Both the position numbers and the translations under genes were made by a program. The notes beneath the pieces are model-generated. The model was not told the DNA's origin. It ran no database searches and worked only from the letters and a program-made list of their open reading frames with translations. From Akkermansiaceae bacterium (GTDB lineage: Bacteria > Verrucomicrobiota > Verrucomicrobiia > Verrucomicrobiales > Akkermansiaceae), in NCBI GenBank assembly GCA_015061985.1, contig SUVN01000013.1, positions 1-62,095 of the forward strand: a DNA stretch of 62,095 bases, written 5' to 3'. The stretch's first letter is position 1. Each line of letters starts with the position of its first letter. Positions 35,543 through 44,783 of this stretch are shown here, one piece after another.

Positions 35543-36319
35543 ATGATTACACTTTTCACCATTCTCGCGCAATACGGTTATTACGGCAACGGGTACTCCA
35601 CCGAAGCAGCTCACGGCGGATATGATTCCATGACCGTCATCGGATTCCTGATTCTAGCCGTCACCGGCATCATCGGTTATGCAGTACAGCATGCGCTGCA
35701 GGCAAGCGTTCGCAGAAATTCAGCCATTCCCGCCCCCATGACAGGCGCAGACACCGCGCGGCTCATGCTCGCACAGAACGGGCTCTCGGATGTGCAGGTC
35801 ATCAGCACCCCCGGCCAGCTCACTGACCATTATAACCCGGTAGATAAAACGGTCAACCTCAGCGAAAATGTGTACAATTGTGCCACCGTCACCGCCATGG
35901 CCGTGGCCGCTCACGAATGCGGCCATGCCGTCCAGCATGCCCGTGCATATCCCTGGCTCAGCATGCGTTCCTCGCTGGTTCCCATGGTCAACATGGGCTC
36001 ACGGCTGGGACAGATTGTACTCATGGCGGGTTTGTTCATGGTGGCGCTGGGCGGAGGCACAACGGTGGCCTGGATAGGACTGGCCTTGTTCGGCACGACC
36101 ACCCTTTTTGCACTGGTCACCCTGCCGGTGGAGTTTGATGCTTCCCGCCGGGCGCTGGCCTGGCTGCAAAGCTCCGGGCTGGCAGACCGAGCCATGCATG
36201 GGCAAGCGGGTAACGCCCTGCACTGGGCCGCCATGACCTACGTTGCCGCAGCGCTTTCCTCCATTGCCATGCTGGTGTACTATGCATTTTATCTGTTGAG
36301 CCACTCTCGCCGCGACTGA
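35543..36319 (+). CDS. Membrane zinc metallopeptidase, YugP-like
   Basis: 258 residues with an AAHECGHAVQH zinc motif (HExxH) near residue 125 and four hydrophobic segments (one N-terminal, three after the motif). Architecture and motif match the putative neutral zinc metallopeptidase family of YugP. Substrate unknown. The ATG lacks a Shine-Dalgarno. Confidence 0.88.
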   Translation: MITLFTILAQYGYYGNGYSTEAAHGGYDSMTVIGFLILAVTGIIGYAVQHALQASVRRNSAIPAPMTGADTARLMLAQNGLSDVQVISTPGQLTDHYNPVDKTVNLSENVYNCATVTAMAVAAHECGHAVQHARAYPWLSMRSSLVPMVNMGSRLGQIVLMAGLFMVALGGGTTVAWIGLALFGTTTLFALVTLPVEFDASRRALAWLQSSGLADRAMHGQAGNALHWAAMTYVAAALSSIAMLVYYAFYLLSHSRRD

Positions 36320-36326
36320 CCCCCTC

Positions 36327-36632
36327 ATGAACCGCAGAGAATTGCAGGAAAGCGTGCGGCAGGCCTTGGGAGGCACGGCCACGGCCATGGCGGCAGAGCT
36401 GGCCATAGATGCTGTTGTCCGCGCCATTTCCGACGGATTGAAAGAAGACGGCTGCGTGCGGCTGGCGCATTTCGGCACATTTGAACAAAGCCGCAAACAG
36501 CCGCGCCGCCTCACGCTGCCACACAACGGAAAGCCTCTCACCCTGCCGGAGCGCACCGTCATCCGATTCCGCCCGGCTCCCGCAACCGTGGTCAAAAATC
36601 CGGGAGCAACCGATAATATACCGTCTAACTGA
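36327..36632 (+). CDS. HU/IHF-like DNA-binding protein
   Basis: 101 residues. It keeps the HU pattern (MNRRELQESVRQAL, VVRAISDGLKEDGCVRLAHFGTFEQ, the GxxRLTLP arm region, PERTVIRFRPAPAT) and binds DNA as a dimer in the nucleoid. The beta-arm differs from classical HU, so it may be a specialised paralogue. It starts seven bases after the peptidase stop. Confidence 0.85.
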   Translation: MNRRELQESVRQALGGTATAMAAELAIDAVVRAISDGLKEDGCVRLAHFGTFEQSRKQPRRLTLPHNGKPLTLPERTVIRFRPAPATVVKNPGATDNIPSN

Positions 36633-36641
36633 AATTTTGCG

Positions 36642-36670
36642 TTGCCGACCTGCGTACATTCTGATAATAT
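36642..36670 (+). promoter_or_regulatory. FHA-gene promoter with operator-like palindrome
   Basis: TTGCCG at 36642-36647, 17 bases, TAATAT at 36665-36670, 10 bases before the ATG. The inverted repeat CCTGCGTA (36649-36656) and TACGCAGG (36670-36677) brackets the -10 box. Confidence 0.55.
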
Positions 36671-36680
36671 ACGCAGGTTG

Positions 36681-37295
36681 ATGTACACCTCAACGCAGAC
36701 AGATTCCAAAACACAGCTATCCGAGCTGGAAGAGCGAGCCACGATACTGGCAGAAGAGCTTTTCCGGGTTCGGGCGCTCATTGATTCGCTCCGAAGCAGC
36801 GAATCACACGTGAATTCTGCTTCTCTCTGCGGCCCGCAAATTTACCTGCAACCTCTCCGTCCATATGACAGATTGCGCACCAAGTGGAATCTGGGTACGG
36901 GGCTGGAAATCCCACCCGCTCAAGTTCAGGAAACACCATCTGCATCCGTCAGGGGCTTGACCTATCTGCGCTTGTTCGGACTGCTGGCAGACGGCTCTCC
37001 GTGGGAATGCCGATTGGATTTTGAAGACATCTCCACCGGGGATGGCCTATATCTGGGGCGTGACTCGGAGATGTCCGACATCGTGATACCCGATGCCGGG
37101 ATTTCCCGATGCCATGTAAAAATCAGTCTTTCCGAACAAGGCGTGGAGGTCTGGGATCAGAATTCCACCAACGGTACCGCCATCAACGGGGAAACATTCT
37201 CCCCCTATCACCCCTGTATGATTCTGCAAAGCGGAGACACGCTCACCCTGGGAGATGTCATCCTACAGGCCGAAATCATCCGAAACACTTATTGA
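36681..37295 (+). CDS. FHA-domain protein
   Basis: 204 residues. A short N-terminal coiled coil (QLSELEERATILAEELFRVRALID) is followed from about residue 110 by a fork-head-associated domain: LYLGRDSEMSDIVIPD, GISRCHVKI, NSTNGTAING. These bind phosphothreonine peptides. No Ser/Thr kinase is in the window. The ATG at 36681 is fixed by the promoter; the longer frame overlaps the -10 box. Confidence 0.88.
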   Translation: MYTSTQTDSKTQLSELEERATILAEELFRVRALIDSLRSSESHVNSASLCGPQIYLQPLRPYDRLRTKWNLGTGLEIPPAQVQETPSASVRGLTYLRLFGLLADGSPWECRLDFEDISTGDGLYLGRDSEMSDIVIPDAGISRCHVKISLSEQGVEVWDQNSTNGTAINGETFSPYHPCMILQSGDTLTLGDVILQAEIIRNTY

Positions 37296-37311
37296 ACAAC
37301 AACCGACAGCC

Positions 37312-39822
37312 ATGATGACTCACAAAATACTTCTGAGCATTCTTCTCTCCGCTACCGGGATATTATCAGCCGCCGAAGAAACGCCTTCGGCCAACTACCT
37401 TTGGTACAGGCAACCGGCCGGCATTAAGGCCGTCACCTTGCCCTGGCAGCCCGACCATGCCCCCGACGGAAAGCTTTTTCACAATCTTCCGGCAAAACCG
37501 GCGAAAGACCACTGGGAATCCCAGACTCTTCCTGTAGGTAACGGCCGCATCGGCGGCACGATATTCGGCGGCGACCACATCGACCGAGTCAATCTGAACG
37601 AGGTCAGCTTCTGGTCCGGCGGCCCCAATCTGCCCGGCAATGGTATCGGCTACAAATACGGGCCGTTATCCGGCAAGGATGAGTTCGGCAGCTACCAGCC
37701 GTTCGGCAACCTCTATGTGGAGTTCAATCTGCCGGATGCACAATCAGAGAACTATACCCGCAGCCTGGATTTGCGAGACGGCATTGCACGGGTAAAATTC
37801 ACCAACGGCGGCATCACCCATTCACGAGAATGTTTCGTAAGCGCACCGGATCAGGTGCTGGTGTACACGGCCACGGCCGATAAACCCAACAGCCTCTCTG
37901 CCAGAATCGCCCTGCTGCCGTATCATACGGCCTCCCTCAGTGCCGGGGACAACAGCATCACCATGTCCGGCACACTGAACAACGGGCAGCAGTTTGAAGG
38001 CATTTTACAGGTGAGAGTCAAAGGCGGCAGCATCAGAAAACACGGAAAAGGCGGCGTGATGAACGTATCCTATACCGGCAAACACGATGATGCGGCCTCC
38101 AATCGTCCGGATGCCATGCAGCCCTCATTCGATGAGCAAACTGAACCCTATCTGGAAGTAAAGGATGCCACATCCATCGAAATCATCATCACCATGGCCA
38201 CAGACTATGCCATGGACTACGCCAAAAACTGGAAAGGAACAGCCCCGAAGCTCCGCAACACCTCCATCCTGAGAAAAATTGCTAAAAAATCAACGGAGAA
38301 AATACGGCGAGCCCACATCAGCAACTATCAGAAGCTCTATGACAGGCTGGAACTGAAGCTCGGCAAAACAGCAGCAGATATTGCAACCCTGCCCACAGAT
38401 GAGCGTCTGGCAGCGTTCCGGGAATCCCAGAACGACCCGGAGTTGGCAGAAACCATCTACCAGTACGGGCGCTATGTTCTCATCAGCGGCTCACGCCCCG
38501 GCAACCTCCCGGTCAACCTGCAGGGCATCTGGAATGACAAAGTACACGCGCCATGGGCATGCGACTATCACAACAACATCAACCTCCAGATGTGCTACTG
38601 GGGGGCTGAGGTTGCCAACCTCAGCGAATGCCACATGCCATTCCTGAACTTCATCCGTGCCATGGAGCAACCGCTCACCGAAATGACCCGCAAACATTTC
38701 GGAGAAGACATCGAGGGCTGGACCACCCGCATCTCCCAGAATCCTTGGGGCGGCGGCGGTTGGACACACTGGAATCCCCCGGTGAATGCCTGGTACGCCC
38801 TGCACCTCTGGGATCATTATACCTACACCCACAATCGGAAATATCTGAAAGAGCACGCCTACCCCATTCTGCGCAACATCTGCCGATTCTGGGAAACCCG
38901 GCTCAAGGAACTAGGAGCAGAGGGAGAAGGAATCACCAGCGCAGGGAAACCGCTCAGCAGCACCACACATCCAGAGCTTAAGGAACTGCCGAAAGGTACG
39001 CTCGTTTCCCCGGAAGGCTGGTCACACGAATGGGGCCCCGTGGAGGACGGCTGCGCCCACGACCAGCAGCTCATCCGCGAGCTCTTCGACATCACCGCCA
39101 AGGCAGCTGCCATCCTCAACACAGATTCAGCCTGGATTAAGGAGCTGAAAAAGAAGCGTGCGCGGCTCGCCCCGGATCGCATCGGCAGCGGCGGCTACCT
39201 CCAGGAATGGATTGTGGATCGTCCCAACATGGTCTCCGGGCAGCGCCACACCTCGCACCTCATCGGCGTATTCCCCGGCTCCACCATCACCATGGACGGC
39301 ACACCTGATTTGGCCAAAGCCGCCATGAAGAGTCTGGAACTGCGCGGACTGAGCAATGACAACCGCCGCAGCTGGACCTGGCCGTGGCGCACGGCGCTCT
39401 GGGCGCGATTCCGTGAAAAGGAACAAGCCTACAGCATGGTCTGCCACTACATCAATTACAACGTGCTGGACAACCTCTTCGGCAATCATCCGCCCATGCA
39501 GATGGACGGAACATTCGGCATGACCGCAGGCATCAGCGAGATGCTTATCCAGAGCCATGGTGACCGCATCATCCTCTTGCCGGCTCTGCCGGAGCAGTGG
39601 GCCAACGGCTCCGTAAAGGGCATCCGCGCCCGTGGCAACATCTCCGTCACCATGGTCTGGGAAAACGGCAAAGTGACTTCCTACTCCCTCACCACCACCG
39701 ATGAGAACCCCCGCTCGGTCAAAGTCATCGTCAACGGGCAGGAAACCTATGTAAAGCCCGGGAAAGTAACTCTGCCCGAAAGCAAAAAGAGCAAAACCAA
39801 AAAGGCTGCTGAAAAGGCCTGA
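37312..39822 (+). CDS. GH95-family glycoside hydrolase (alpha-L-fucosidase type), secreted
   Basis: 836 residues with a signal peptide (MMTHKILLSILLSATGILSA). The GH95 three-domain plan is followed: N-terminal beta part (LPVGNGRIGGTIFGG, VNLNEVSFWSGGP), an (alpha/alpha)6 barrel with NLPVNLQGIWNDKVHAPW and YHNNINLQMCYW carrying the catalytic Asn pair, then SHLIGVFPGSTI, RSWTWPWRTALWARF and a C-terminal beta part. GH95 enzymes release terminal fucose, mainly alpha-1,2 linked as on mucin; a few act on alpha-L-galactosides. The position usually Asn in WKxNLWAR is Thr here. The enzyme probably acts in the periplasm or at the outer membrane. Confidence 0.92.
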   Translation: MMTHKILLSILLSATGILSAAEETPSANYLWYRQPAGIKAVTLPWQPDHAPDGKLFHNLPAKPAKDHWESQTLPVGNGRIGGTIFGGDHIDRVNLNEVSFWSGGPNLPGNGIGYKYGPLSGKDEFGSYQPFGNLYVEFNLPDAQSENYTRSLDLRDGIARVKFTNGGITHSRECFVSAPDQVLVYTATADKPNSLSARIALLPYHTASLSAGDNSITMSGTLNNGQQFEGILQVRVKGGSIRKHGKGGVMNVSYTGKHDDAASNRPDAMQPSFDEQTEPYLEVKDATSIEIIITMATDYAMDYAKNWKGTAPKLRNTSILRKIAKKSTEKIRRAHISNYQKLYDRLELKLGKTAADIATLPTDERLAAFRESQNDPELAETIYQYGRYVLISGSRPGNLPVNLQGIWNDKVHAPWACDYHNNINLQMCYWGAEVANLSECHMPFLNFIRAMEQPLTEMTRKHFGEDIEGWTTRISQNPWGGGGWTHWNPPVNAWYALHLWDHYTYTHNRKYLKEHAYPILRNICRFWETRLKELGAEGEGITSAGKPLSSTTHPELKELPKGTLVSPEGWSHEWGPVEDGCAHDQQLIRELFDITAKAAAILNTDSAWIKELKKKRARLAPDRIGSGGYLQEWIVDRPNMVSGQRHTSHLIGVFPGSTITMDGTPDLAKAAMKSLELRGLSNDNRRSWTWPWRTALWARFREKEQAYSMVCHYINYNVLDNLFGNHPPMQMDGTFGMTAGISEMLIQSHGDRIILLPALPEQWANGSVKGIRARGNISVTMVWENGKVTSYSLTTTDENPRSVKVIVNGQETYVKPGKVTLPESKKSKTKKAAEKA

Positions 39823-39832
39823 TGGAGTCGGC

Positions 39833-40444
39833 ATGTTATTTGAGCGCAGACCGTTGAGCCCACAGGGGCGCATGCAGACACTCGAAGCCATCTTCGAGCA
39901 GGTTGCACGCCGCCCCGGTGAAGCCCCCGCAGCCGGGCGTGTTCCCCTGCGGGCACTGGAAGCCTACGGCGATTTCGAAACGCATCTGCGTTATGTATTG
40001 GAAGCAGGAGCCGCCAATGCGAGCAAAGAACGGCGCGCCACCATCCGCCGGGTGGAGCGAGCACTCGACACCTTACCTGCCGCTCTGCTTACCAGTCTGC
40101 CTGCCGGGCCGGAAAACAACTGGCTGTGTTTCTTCCGTCAGCTGGTGCAATTTCATCGGTTACTGGTACAGGCAGAAATCGGTCTGGAACAGGAGGATTA
40201 CACCAACATTGTCCTCAAAATGGTACAGCTGGCAGAAGCGGTATCGGAGTGCTCCACCGTCACGGTGAATGCTGCCTCCATGTTCGCCTTACTGCTCCTG
40301 CAGGTGGAGCTCCATCAGCAGCGCCCGCGGCATCGGCGTACCACCCGCCGCAGAAAAACAACTGTCGGGAAGAAAAAAACACCCCGCTCTGCGGCGAATA
40401 TCGGCGAAAATAATCAATCAGATACATACAGGGATATTTCTTGA
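39833..40444 (+). CDS. Hypothetical soluble helical protein
   Basis: 203 residues, no signal. Helical, with a basic C-terminal tail (HRRTTRRRKTTVGKKKTPR). No family recognised. It starts 10 bases after the GH95 stop and may be cotranscribed. Confidence 0.6.
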   Translation: MLFERRPLSPQGRMQTLEAIFEQVARRPGEAPAAGRVPLRALEAYGDFETHLRYVLEAGAANASKERRATIRRVERALDTLPAALLTSLPAGPENNWLCFFRQLVQFHRLLVQAEIGLEQEDYTNIVLKMVQLAEAVSECSTVTVNAASMFALLLLQVELHQQRPRHRRTTRRRKTTVGKKKTPRSAANIGENNQSDTYRDIS

Positions 40445-40471
40445 TATCTGATAATATGTATGCTAGCATAC
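40441..40471 (+). promoter_or_regulatory. rnd promoter with palindrome over the -10 box
   Basis: TTGATA at 40441-40446, 17 bases, TAGCAT at 40464-40469. The perfect palindrome GTATGCTAGCATAC (40458-40471) covers the -10 box. The ATG follows 11 bases after it. Confidence 0.55.
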
Positions 40472-40480
40472 GCCCGCAAC

Positions 40481-41539
40481 ATGATAGCCGATGCTGAATC
40501 ACTTTTCGATTGGAAACAGCGTGCCGCCCGCCAGCCACAGGGTCGCACGGTGCTGGATTTGGAGGCGGACAGCCTGCACCGCCACCGCGAAAAGCTCTGC
40601 CTGATTCAGTATGCCGATGAGGACGGCGTGGCCATAATTGACCCACTGGCCATTGAGGACATGTCGCTCTTCACCCTCTGGCTGGAGGAAGCGGACGTGT
40701 GGATGCACGGAGCCGACTATGACATGAGCCTGCTGCAAAATGCCTACGGGGTACTGCCGCACATGATTCTGGACACCCAGATAGCCGCACGCCTGCTGGG
40801 ATTCCGACAGTTCGGACTCGCAGCGCTGGTGGAACATTTTTATGGCATTGTGTTGAGCAAGAAAAACCAGAAAGCAGACTGGGGACGACGCCCGATTCCC
40901 GCCGCTATGCAGGAATATGCACAGGGTGATGTGAAGTTCATGCTGGGCATGGCCGACAAACTGGTAGCTCAACTGCAAAATCTTGGGCGCTATGACTGGT
41001 TTCTGGAAAGCTGCGCAGCCAATCTGCAACATGGCTATGAACGCTACAGTACCGTTGCGCAGGATCCTTGGCGAATCAAGGGGTGCGGCAAGTTTGAGCC
41101 GCGTGGACTGGCAGCTCTGCGCGAATTGTGGAGCTGGCGAGACCGCGAGGCTGCCCTCATGGACAAGCCCTCTTTCATGGTCTGTTCCAACAACGACCTG
41201 CTACGCTGGAGTCTGGCTCTGCAGGAGTTCCGTCCCGTCTCTCCCCTGCACTGCTTCCACAACCACCGTGCCGCACGCTTCCGTAAGGCAGTCGAACACT
41301 TCCAGCTGCTGGATGAGGATGACTACCCCTCCCAACCAAAACGTGAAAAACACGAAACTGACCCCCGCTTTGAAGCCAATCTGGCACACTGGTCAGCCCT
41401 GCGCGACGCTCTGGCAGAAGAGCTGAATCTGGAGGGTTCCCTCATCGCCTCCCGCGCCCAGCTGGAATCCATCGCCAACAATGAGGAAAAGGGATTCGCC
41501 CGTCTCATGAGCTGGCAGCGCAGCCTCCTGCTGCGGTAA
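40481..41539 (+). CDS. rnd: Ribonuclease D
   Basis: 352 residues. An N-terminal DEDD 3'-5' exonuclease domain (TVLDLEADSLHRHREKLCLIQ, MHGADYDMSLL, ILDTQIAARLLGF, YAQGDVKFMLGM) is followed by an HRDC-type helical part (RGLAALRELWSWRDREAALMDKP). Processes tRNA 3' ends. The usual LDTEF of the first motif is LDLEA here; Asp and Glu are kept. Confidence 0.92.
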   Translation: MIADAESLFDWKQRAARQPQGRTVLDLEADSLHRHREKLCLIQYADEDGVAIIDPLAIEDMSLFTLWLEEADVWMHGADYDMSLLQNAYGVLPHMILDTQIAARLLGFRQFGLAALVEHFYGIVLSKKNQKADWGRRPIPAAMQEYAQGDVKFMLGMADKLVAQLQNLGRYDWFLESCAANLQHGYERYSTVAQDPWRIKGCGKFEPRGLAALRELWSWRDREAALMDKPSFMVCSNNDLLRWSLALQEFRPVSPLHCFHNHRAARFRKAVEHFQLLDEDDYPSQPKREKHETDPRFEANLAHWSALRDALAEELNLEGSLIASRAQLESIANNEEKGFARLMSWQRSLLLR

Positions 41540-41655
41540 GCTCCTGCATCATTGCTGAGACTGATAGATACAATAAATTCCGGCTCGTTACCAGCCTACT
41601 GTCAGGCCCGGATATTCTGCGAGTGTGACAAATCTGCCACATTGCCCCTTTTGGC

Positions 41656-41683
41656 TTGAAAAAGCGGCCCGGCATGCTAGGAT
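41656..41683 (+). promoter_or_regulatory. Histidine kinase promoter
   Basis: TTGAAA at 41656-41661, 16 bases, TAGGAT at 41678-41683; ATG at 41708. Confidence 0.5.
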
Positions 41684-41707
41684 GAGGGCAGAAAACGGAT
41701 TCCGCAC

Positions 41708-42901
41708 ATGACCGTATCCTGGAACATCGCCCTGGGGCTGATGGTAGTGGCCTTTATACTACCTTTCATCTTTCTGCACAGCCAGATGGCGGCGCAGCGT
41801 CGCCGCAGCCGCAACGACCACAACGAGAACGAACACTTGAGGCTCATGCTTCAGGATTTGGAAGAACACGTACGTAAAGATAAATCTCTATTTCTGGAGG
41901 CGCTCGGCGTACCGTTCCTGCTGATTCGCCGCTCCGGGCGACTGGTCATGGCCAACAGCAACGCCGGACAGATGCTCGGCATCAATGCCGGTCACAACGT
42001 CAACCTCCTGCGCTACCTGCCGGAGTCCGAACTCCGCCATCTGATACAACAAGCGGCCGAATGCTCGGAACAGACCCGATATACCCTTACCATTCCCATG
42101 AACGGGGAGGAACGCGTCTACCGCGCCAAGGTAACGCCACTGAAAAACGAAGAACGGCTCATCGGCATCGTCTTTCACGACATCACCGAGTTGCACCGCA
42201 CCCAGATGATACGCCGCGAATTCGTAGCCAACGCTTCCCACGAGCTCCGCACCCCGCTCACCATCATCCGCGGCTATCTGGAGTCGCTCACCGATGATAC
42301 GGAGATGGCAGCGGACACCGCGGCGCGCACCCACGCCCTGCGGCTCATGAAAAAGCATGCCGACCGCATCGTGCGACTGGTGGAGGACATGCTCACCATC
42401 TCCCGTCTGGAAAACGCCGAAAAGGGCTACCTCCGCATGGCCAATTTCGACTTTGGAACCATGGCTCAAGAGGTGCTGTCACGGCTGGAAAGCATGGCGC
42501 AAGCCCAACAGGCAACCCTGAGCTGCCGGCTCCCCACCGACGGACTGACGCTGCACGGCGACAAATTCTACTGGGCGCAAATTCTCTTCAACCTCATGGA
42601 GAATGCCTTGAAAAACAACCCATCCCCGGGGCTTCGCGTAGACCTGACCGCCGCACGAGACGAATCGGGCATCGTCATCAGCGTTTCCGACAACGGCGTG
42701 GGCATCCCGAACGAACACCTGCCCTTCATCTTCAACCGCTTCTACCGCGCCAACACCTCCGCAAGCATCAAAGGCACCGGGTTGGGACTCTCCATCGTCC
42801 GCCATGCCGTTGAAGCCCATGGCGGAAACATCACCGCAGAAAGTATCCCGGGTCAACGCACCGTCTTTACTATCACGCTGCCTGTTCGGGAGAAAGAATA
42901 A
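41708..42901 (+). CDS. Sensor histidine kinase, PhoR-like
   Basis: 397 residues. One N-terminal membrane helix, a PAS-like domain (about residues 60-160), then HisKA with the phospho-acceptor in FVANASHELRTPLT (His near 182) and HATPase_c with N, G1 and G2 boxes (NLMENALKNNP, DNGVGIP, GTGLGLSIV). With only one membrane helix and no periplasmic domain, sensing is probably through PAS or a partner. No response regulator gene is adjacent, so it is an orphan in this window. Confidence 0.93.
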   Translation: MTVSWNIALGLMVVAFILPFIFLHSQMAAQRRRSRNDHNENEHLRLMLQDLEEHVRKDKSLFLEALGVPFLLIRRSGRLVMANSNAGQMLGINAGHNVNLLRYLPESELRHLIQQAAECSEQTRYTLTIPMNGEERVYRAKVTPLKNEERLIGIVFHDITELHRTQMIRREFVANASHELRTPLTIIRGYLESLTDDTEMAADTAARTHALRLMKKHADRIVRLVEDMLTISRLENAEKGYLRMANFDFGTMAQEVLSRLESMAQAQQATLSCRLPTDGLTLHGDKFYWAQILFNLMENALKNNPSPGLRVDLTAARDESGIVISVSDNGVGIPNEHLPFIFNRFYRANTSASIKGTGLGLSIVRHAVEAHGGNITAESIPGQRTVFTITLPVREKE

Positions 42902-42929
42902 TTCTTTGGTCTGCGAAACTGTTTTTTGC

Positions 42930-42958
42930 TTGACGGACGGGGAAAAGAGGTGTTAACT
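42930..42958 (+). promoter_or_regulatory. ATP synthase operon promoter
   Basis: TTGACG at 42930-42935, 17 bases, TTAACT at 42953-42958, 15 bases before the atpB ATG: a very short leader. Confidence 0.6.
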
Positions 42959-42973
42959 TTAGATGTTATCGCG

Positions 42974-43843
42974 ATGAAATCTCTCTTCCAAAAGCTCGCA
43001 TGTGGCGGCATGGTCTTGTTCTGTGGGGTGGCTCAGGCATCTGAGGAAGCGCACAAGCTCTCCAATGATGCTCCGGTGCTGTGGAATATCGATATCCCCT
43101 TCTGGCCGGGGCACAGCCTGCCCATCACCAACTCTCTGGTCATGATGGCCGCCGCCGTGGTTGTTCTCACCCTCCTGCTGCGCCTTGCCACGCGAAAGAT
43201 GGAGCGCATCCCCGGCAAGCTCCAGAACTTTGTGGAATGGATTTTTGAAACCCTCTTCAACTTTGTTTCCGGGCTGACCGGCAAGCATCTGGCGCAGCGC
43301 TACTTCTGGTACTTTGCCAGCATCTTCCTGCTGATTCTGATCAGCAACTACATGGGACTGCTGCCCGGCGTGGGCGAAATTCTCTACGGTCATGACCCGC
43401 TGCTGCGCGGTGCCAACGCCGATTTGAACATCACCCTCTTCCTGGGTCTCTTCTACACGCTGCTGTGGTTCGTATGGTGTCTGCGTGAACAGGGAGTCAA
43501 GCATTTCGTGCTGCACATCTTCGGCCCCAAGGGAGGGCTGAGCGGCCTGCTCAAGAACCTGCTGCTGCCGGTATTCTTCTTCGTGGGGCTCATTGAAATC
43601 CTCTCCATCGGCATCCGCCCCGTGGCACTGGCAGCCCGACTTTTCGGCAACATCTATGCCGGTGAGGCCATCCTGGAGCAAATGCTCAACATCTCCTCCA
43701 ATCCCCTTATCAGCGCACTGGCGGCACTGCCGTTCATGTGCCTGGAAATTCTCGTCGGCTTTGTACAGGCACTCGTGTTCCTGATGCTCACCGCCATCTT
43801 CCTCAAGACGCAGGTGGGCGATGGTGAGGAACACCACGCCTGA
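42974..43843 (+). CDS. atpB: F0F1 ATP synthase subunit a
   Basis: 289 residues; the proton channel half of F0. It carries the family helices with the essential Arg in GIRPVALAARLFGNIYAG. The N-terminus resembles a cleavable signal (MKSLFQKLACGGMVLFCGVAQA). The start at 42974 is set by the promoter; the frame opens 48 bases earlier, but that part overlaps the -35 box. First gene of atpBEFHAGDC; atpI is not seen. Confidence 0.96.
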   Translation: MKSLFQKLACGGMVLFCGVAQASEEAHKLSNDAPVLWNIDIPFWPGHSLPITNSLVMMAAAVVVLTLLLRLATRKMERIPGKLQNFVEWIFETLFNFVSGLTGKHLAQRYFWYFASIFLLILISNYMGLLPGVGEILYGHDPLLRGANADLNITLFLGLFYTLLWFVWCLREQGVKHFVLHIFGPKGGLSGLLKNLLLPVFFFVGLIEILSIGIRPVALAARLFGNIYAGEAILEQMLNISSNPLISALAALPFMCLEILVGFVQALVFLMLTAIFLKTQVGDGEEHHA

Positions 43844-43943
43844 TGCGCCGCACCGCCCCCCTTCCCGCCCGTGCATCACGCAGCAAAGACGTGACACGGC
43901 GGGTTCAGACAAACACAACAACAAACCATAGAAAACACATATT

Positions 43944-44144
43944 ATGATGCTCCCCATGCTTGCCACCGCCGCTATCAAGTCCGGCATGGCCGTTATCGGT
44001 GCCGGTCTCGGCATCGGCCTCATCGGTATGAAGGCCGCTGAATCCACCGGCCGCAACCCCGGCGCCTCCGGTCAGGTGCTTACCATCTCCATCATTCTGG
44101 CCGCTCTGGTGGAAGGTGTTGCTTTCGTGGCTATCTTCATGTAA
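43944..44144 (+). CDS. atpE: F0F1 ATP synthase subunit c
   Basis: 66 residues, a short two-helix hairpin. The ion-binding Glu is in ALVEGVAFV; the residue after it is Gly rather than Ser/Thr, pointing to protons rather than Na+ as coupling ion. The loop has the RNP motif (TGRNPGA). The ATG at 43944 is followed by a second ATG; either may be used. Confidence 0.95.
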   Translation: MMLPMLATAAIKSGMAVIGAGLGIGLIGMKAAESTGRNPGASGQVLTISIILAALVEGVAFVAIFM

Positions 44145-44230
44145 ATCCTTACACCCCCGGAGCCGCGCGCCTCGCGCGGCTCCCGTCCCCTTTCCCCCTT
44201 TTTTCAACCAAAACTCCATCGCACAAGAAT

Positions 44231-44752
44231 ATGTACCAACCGCTTCTCGCAGCAGGACTACAGGAACTCCCGGAAACCTTCGGGCTGCACGCCGAGGCTT
44301 TCATCGCGCACTGCATCGCGTTCACCGTTCTGGTGTTCATCATCGTCAAGTTCGGGCTCAAACCCGTCATGACCCTGCTGGAAGAACGCCGCAAGCGCAT
44401 CGTTGAGGGCGAGGAAATGCACGCCCGCAGTCAGAAAGAGTTGGCAGAGGTGCAGGCCGCCGGTGAGAAGATTCTGGACGATGCCCGCGAATCCGGCCGT
44501 AAAGAGATGGAGCATGCCCGTGCCACCGCAGCCAAGCTGCAGGATGACCTCTCTGCCAAGGCCAGCGCAGAGGCTCAGACCGTCATTGAAAACGCCCGCA
44601 AGCAGGCCGCGCTGGACACCCAGCGAGAGAAAGATGCCCTCAAGGGTGAGTTTGCCCGACTCGTGGCTCAGGCTACCGCACAGGTCACCGGCAAGGTACT
44701 GACTGAGGAAGACCACCGCCGCATCAACGCAGAGGCTATCTCCCACCTGTAA
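44231..44752 (+). CDS. atpF: F0F1 ATP synthase subunit b
   Basis: 173 residues: one N-terminal membrane helix (FIAHCIAFTVLVFIIVKFGL), then a long charged helix rich in Glu, Lys and Ala forming the peripheral stalk. Confidence 0.94.
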   Translation: MYQPLLAAGLQELPETFGLHAEAFIAHCIAFTVLVFIIVKFGLKPVMTLLEERRKRIVEGEEMHARSQKELAEVQAAGEKILDDARESGRKEMEHARATAAKLQDDLSAKASAEAQTVIENARKQAALDTQREKDALKGEFARLVAQATAQVTGKVLTEEDHRRINAEAISHL

Positions 44753-44783
44753 AGCCCCCCTTTTTTACCGGAAAGCTGCGGAT

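Noticed and set aside
42926..42973. Earlier in-frame start for atpB
   Set aside because: It would lie within the promoter, upstream of the -10 box.
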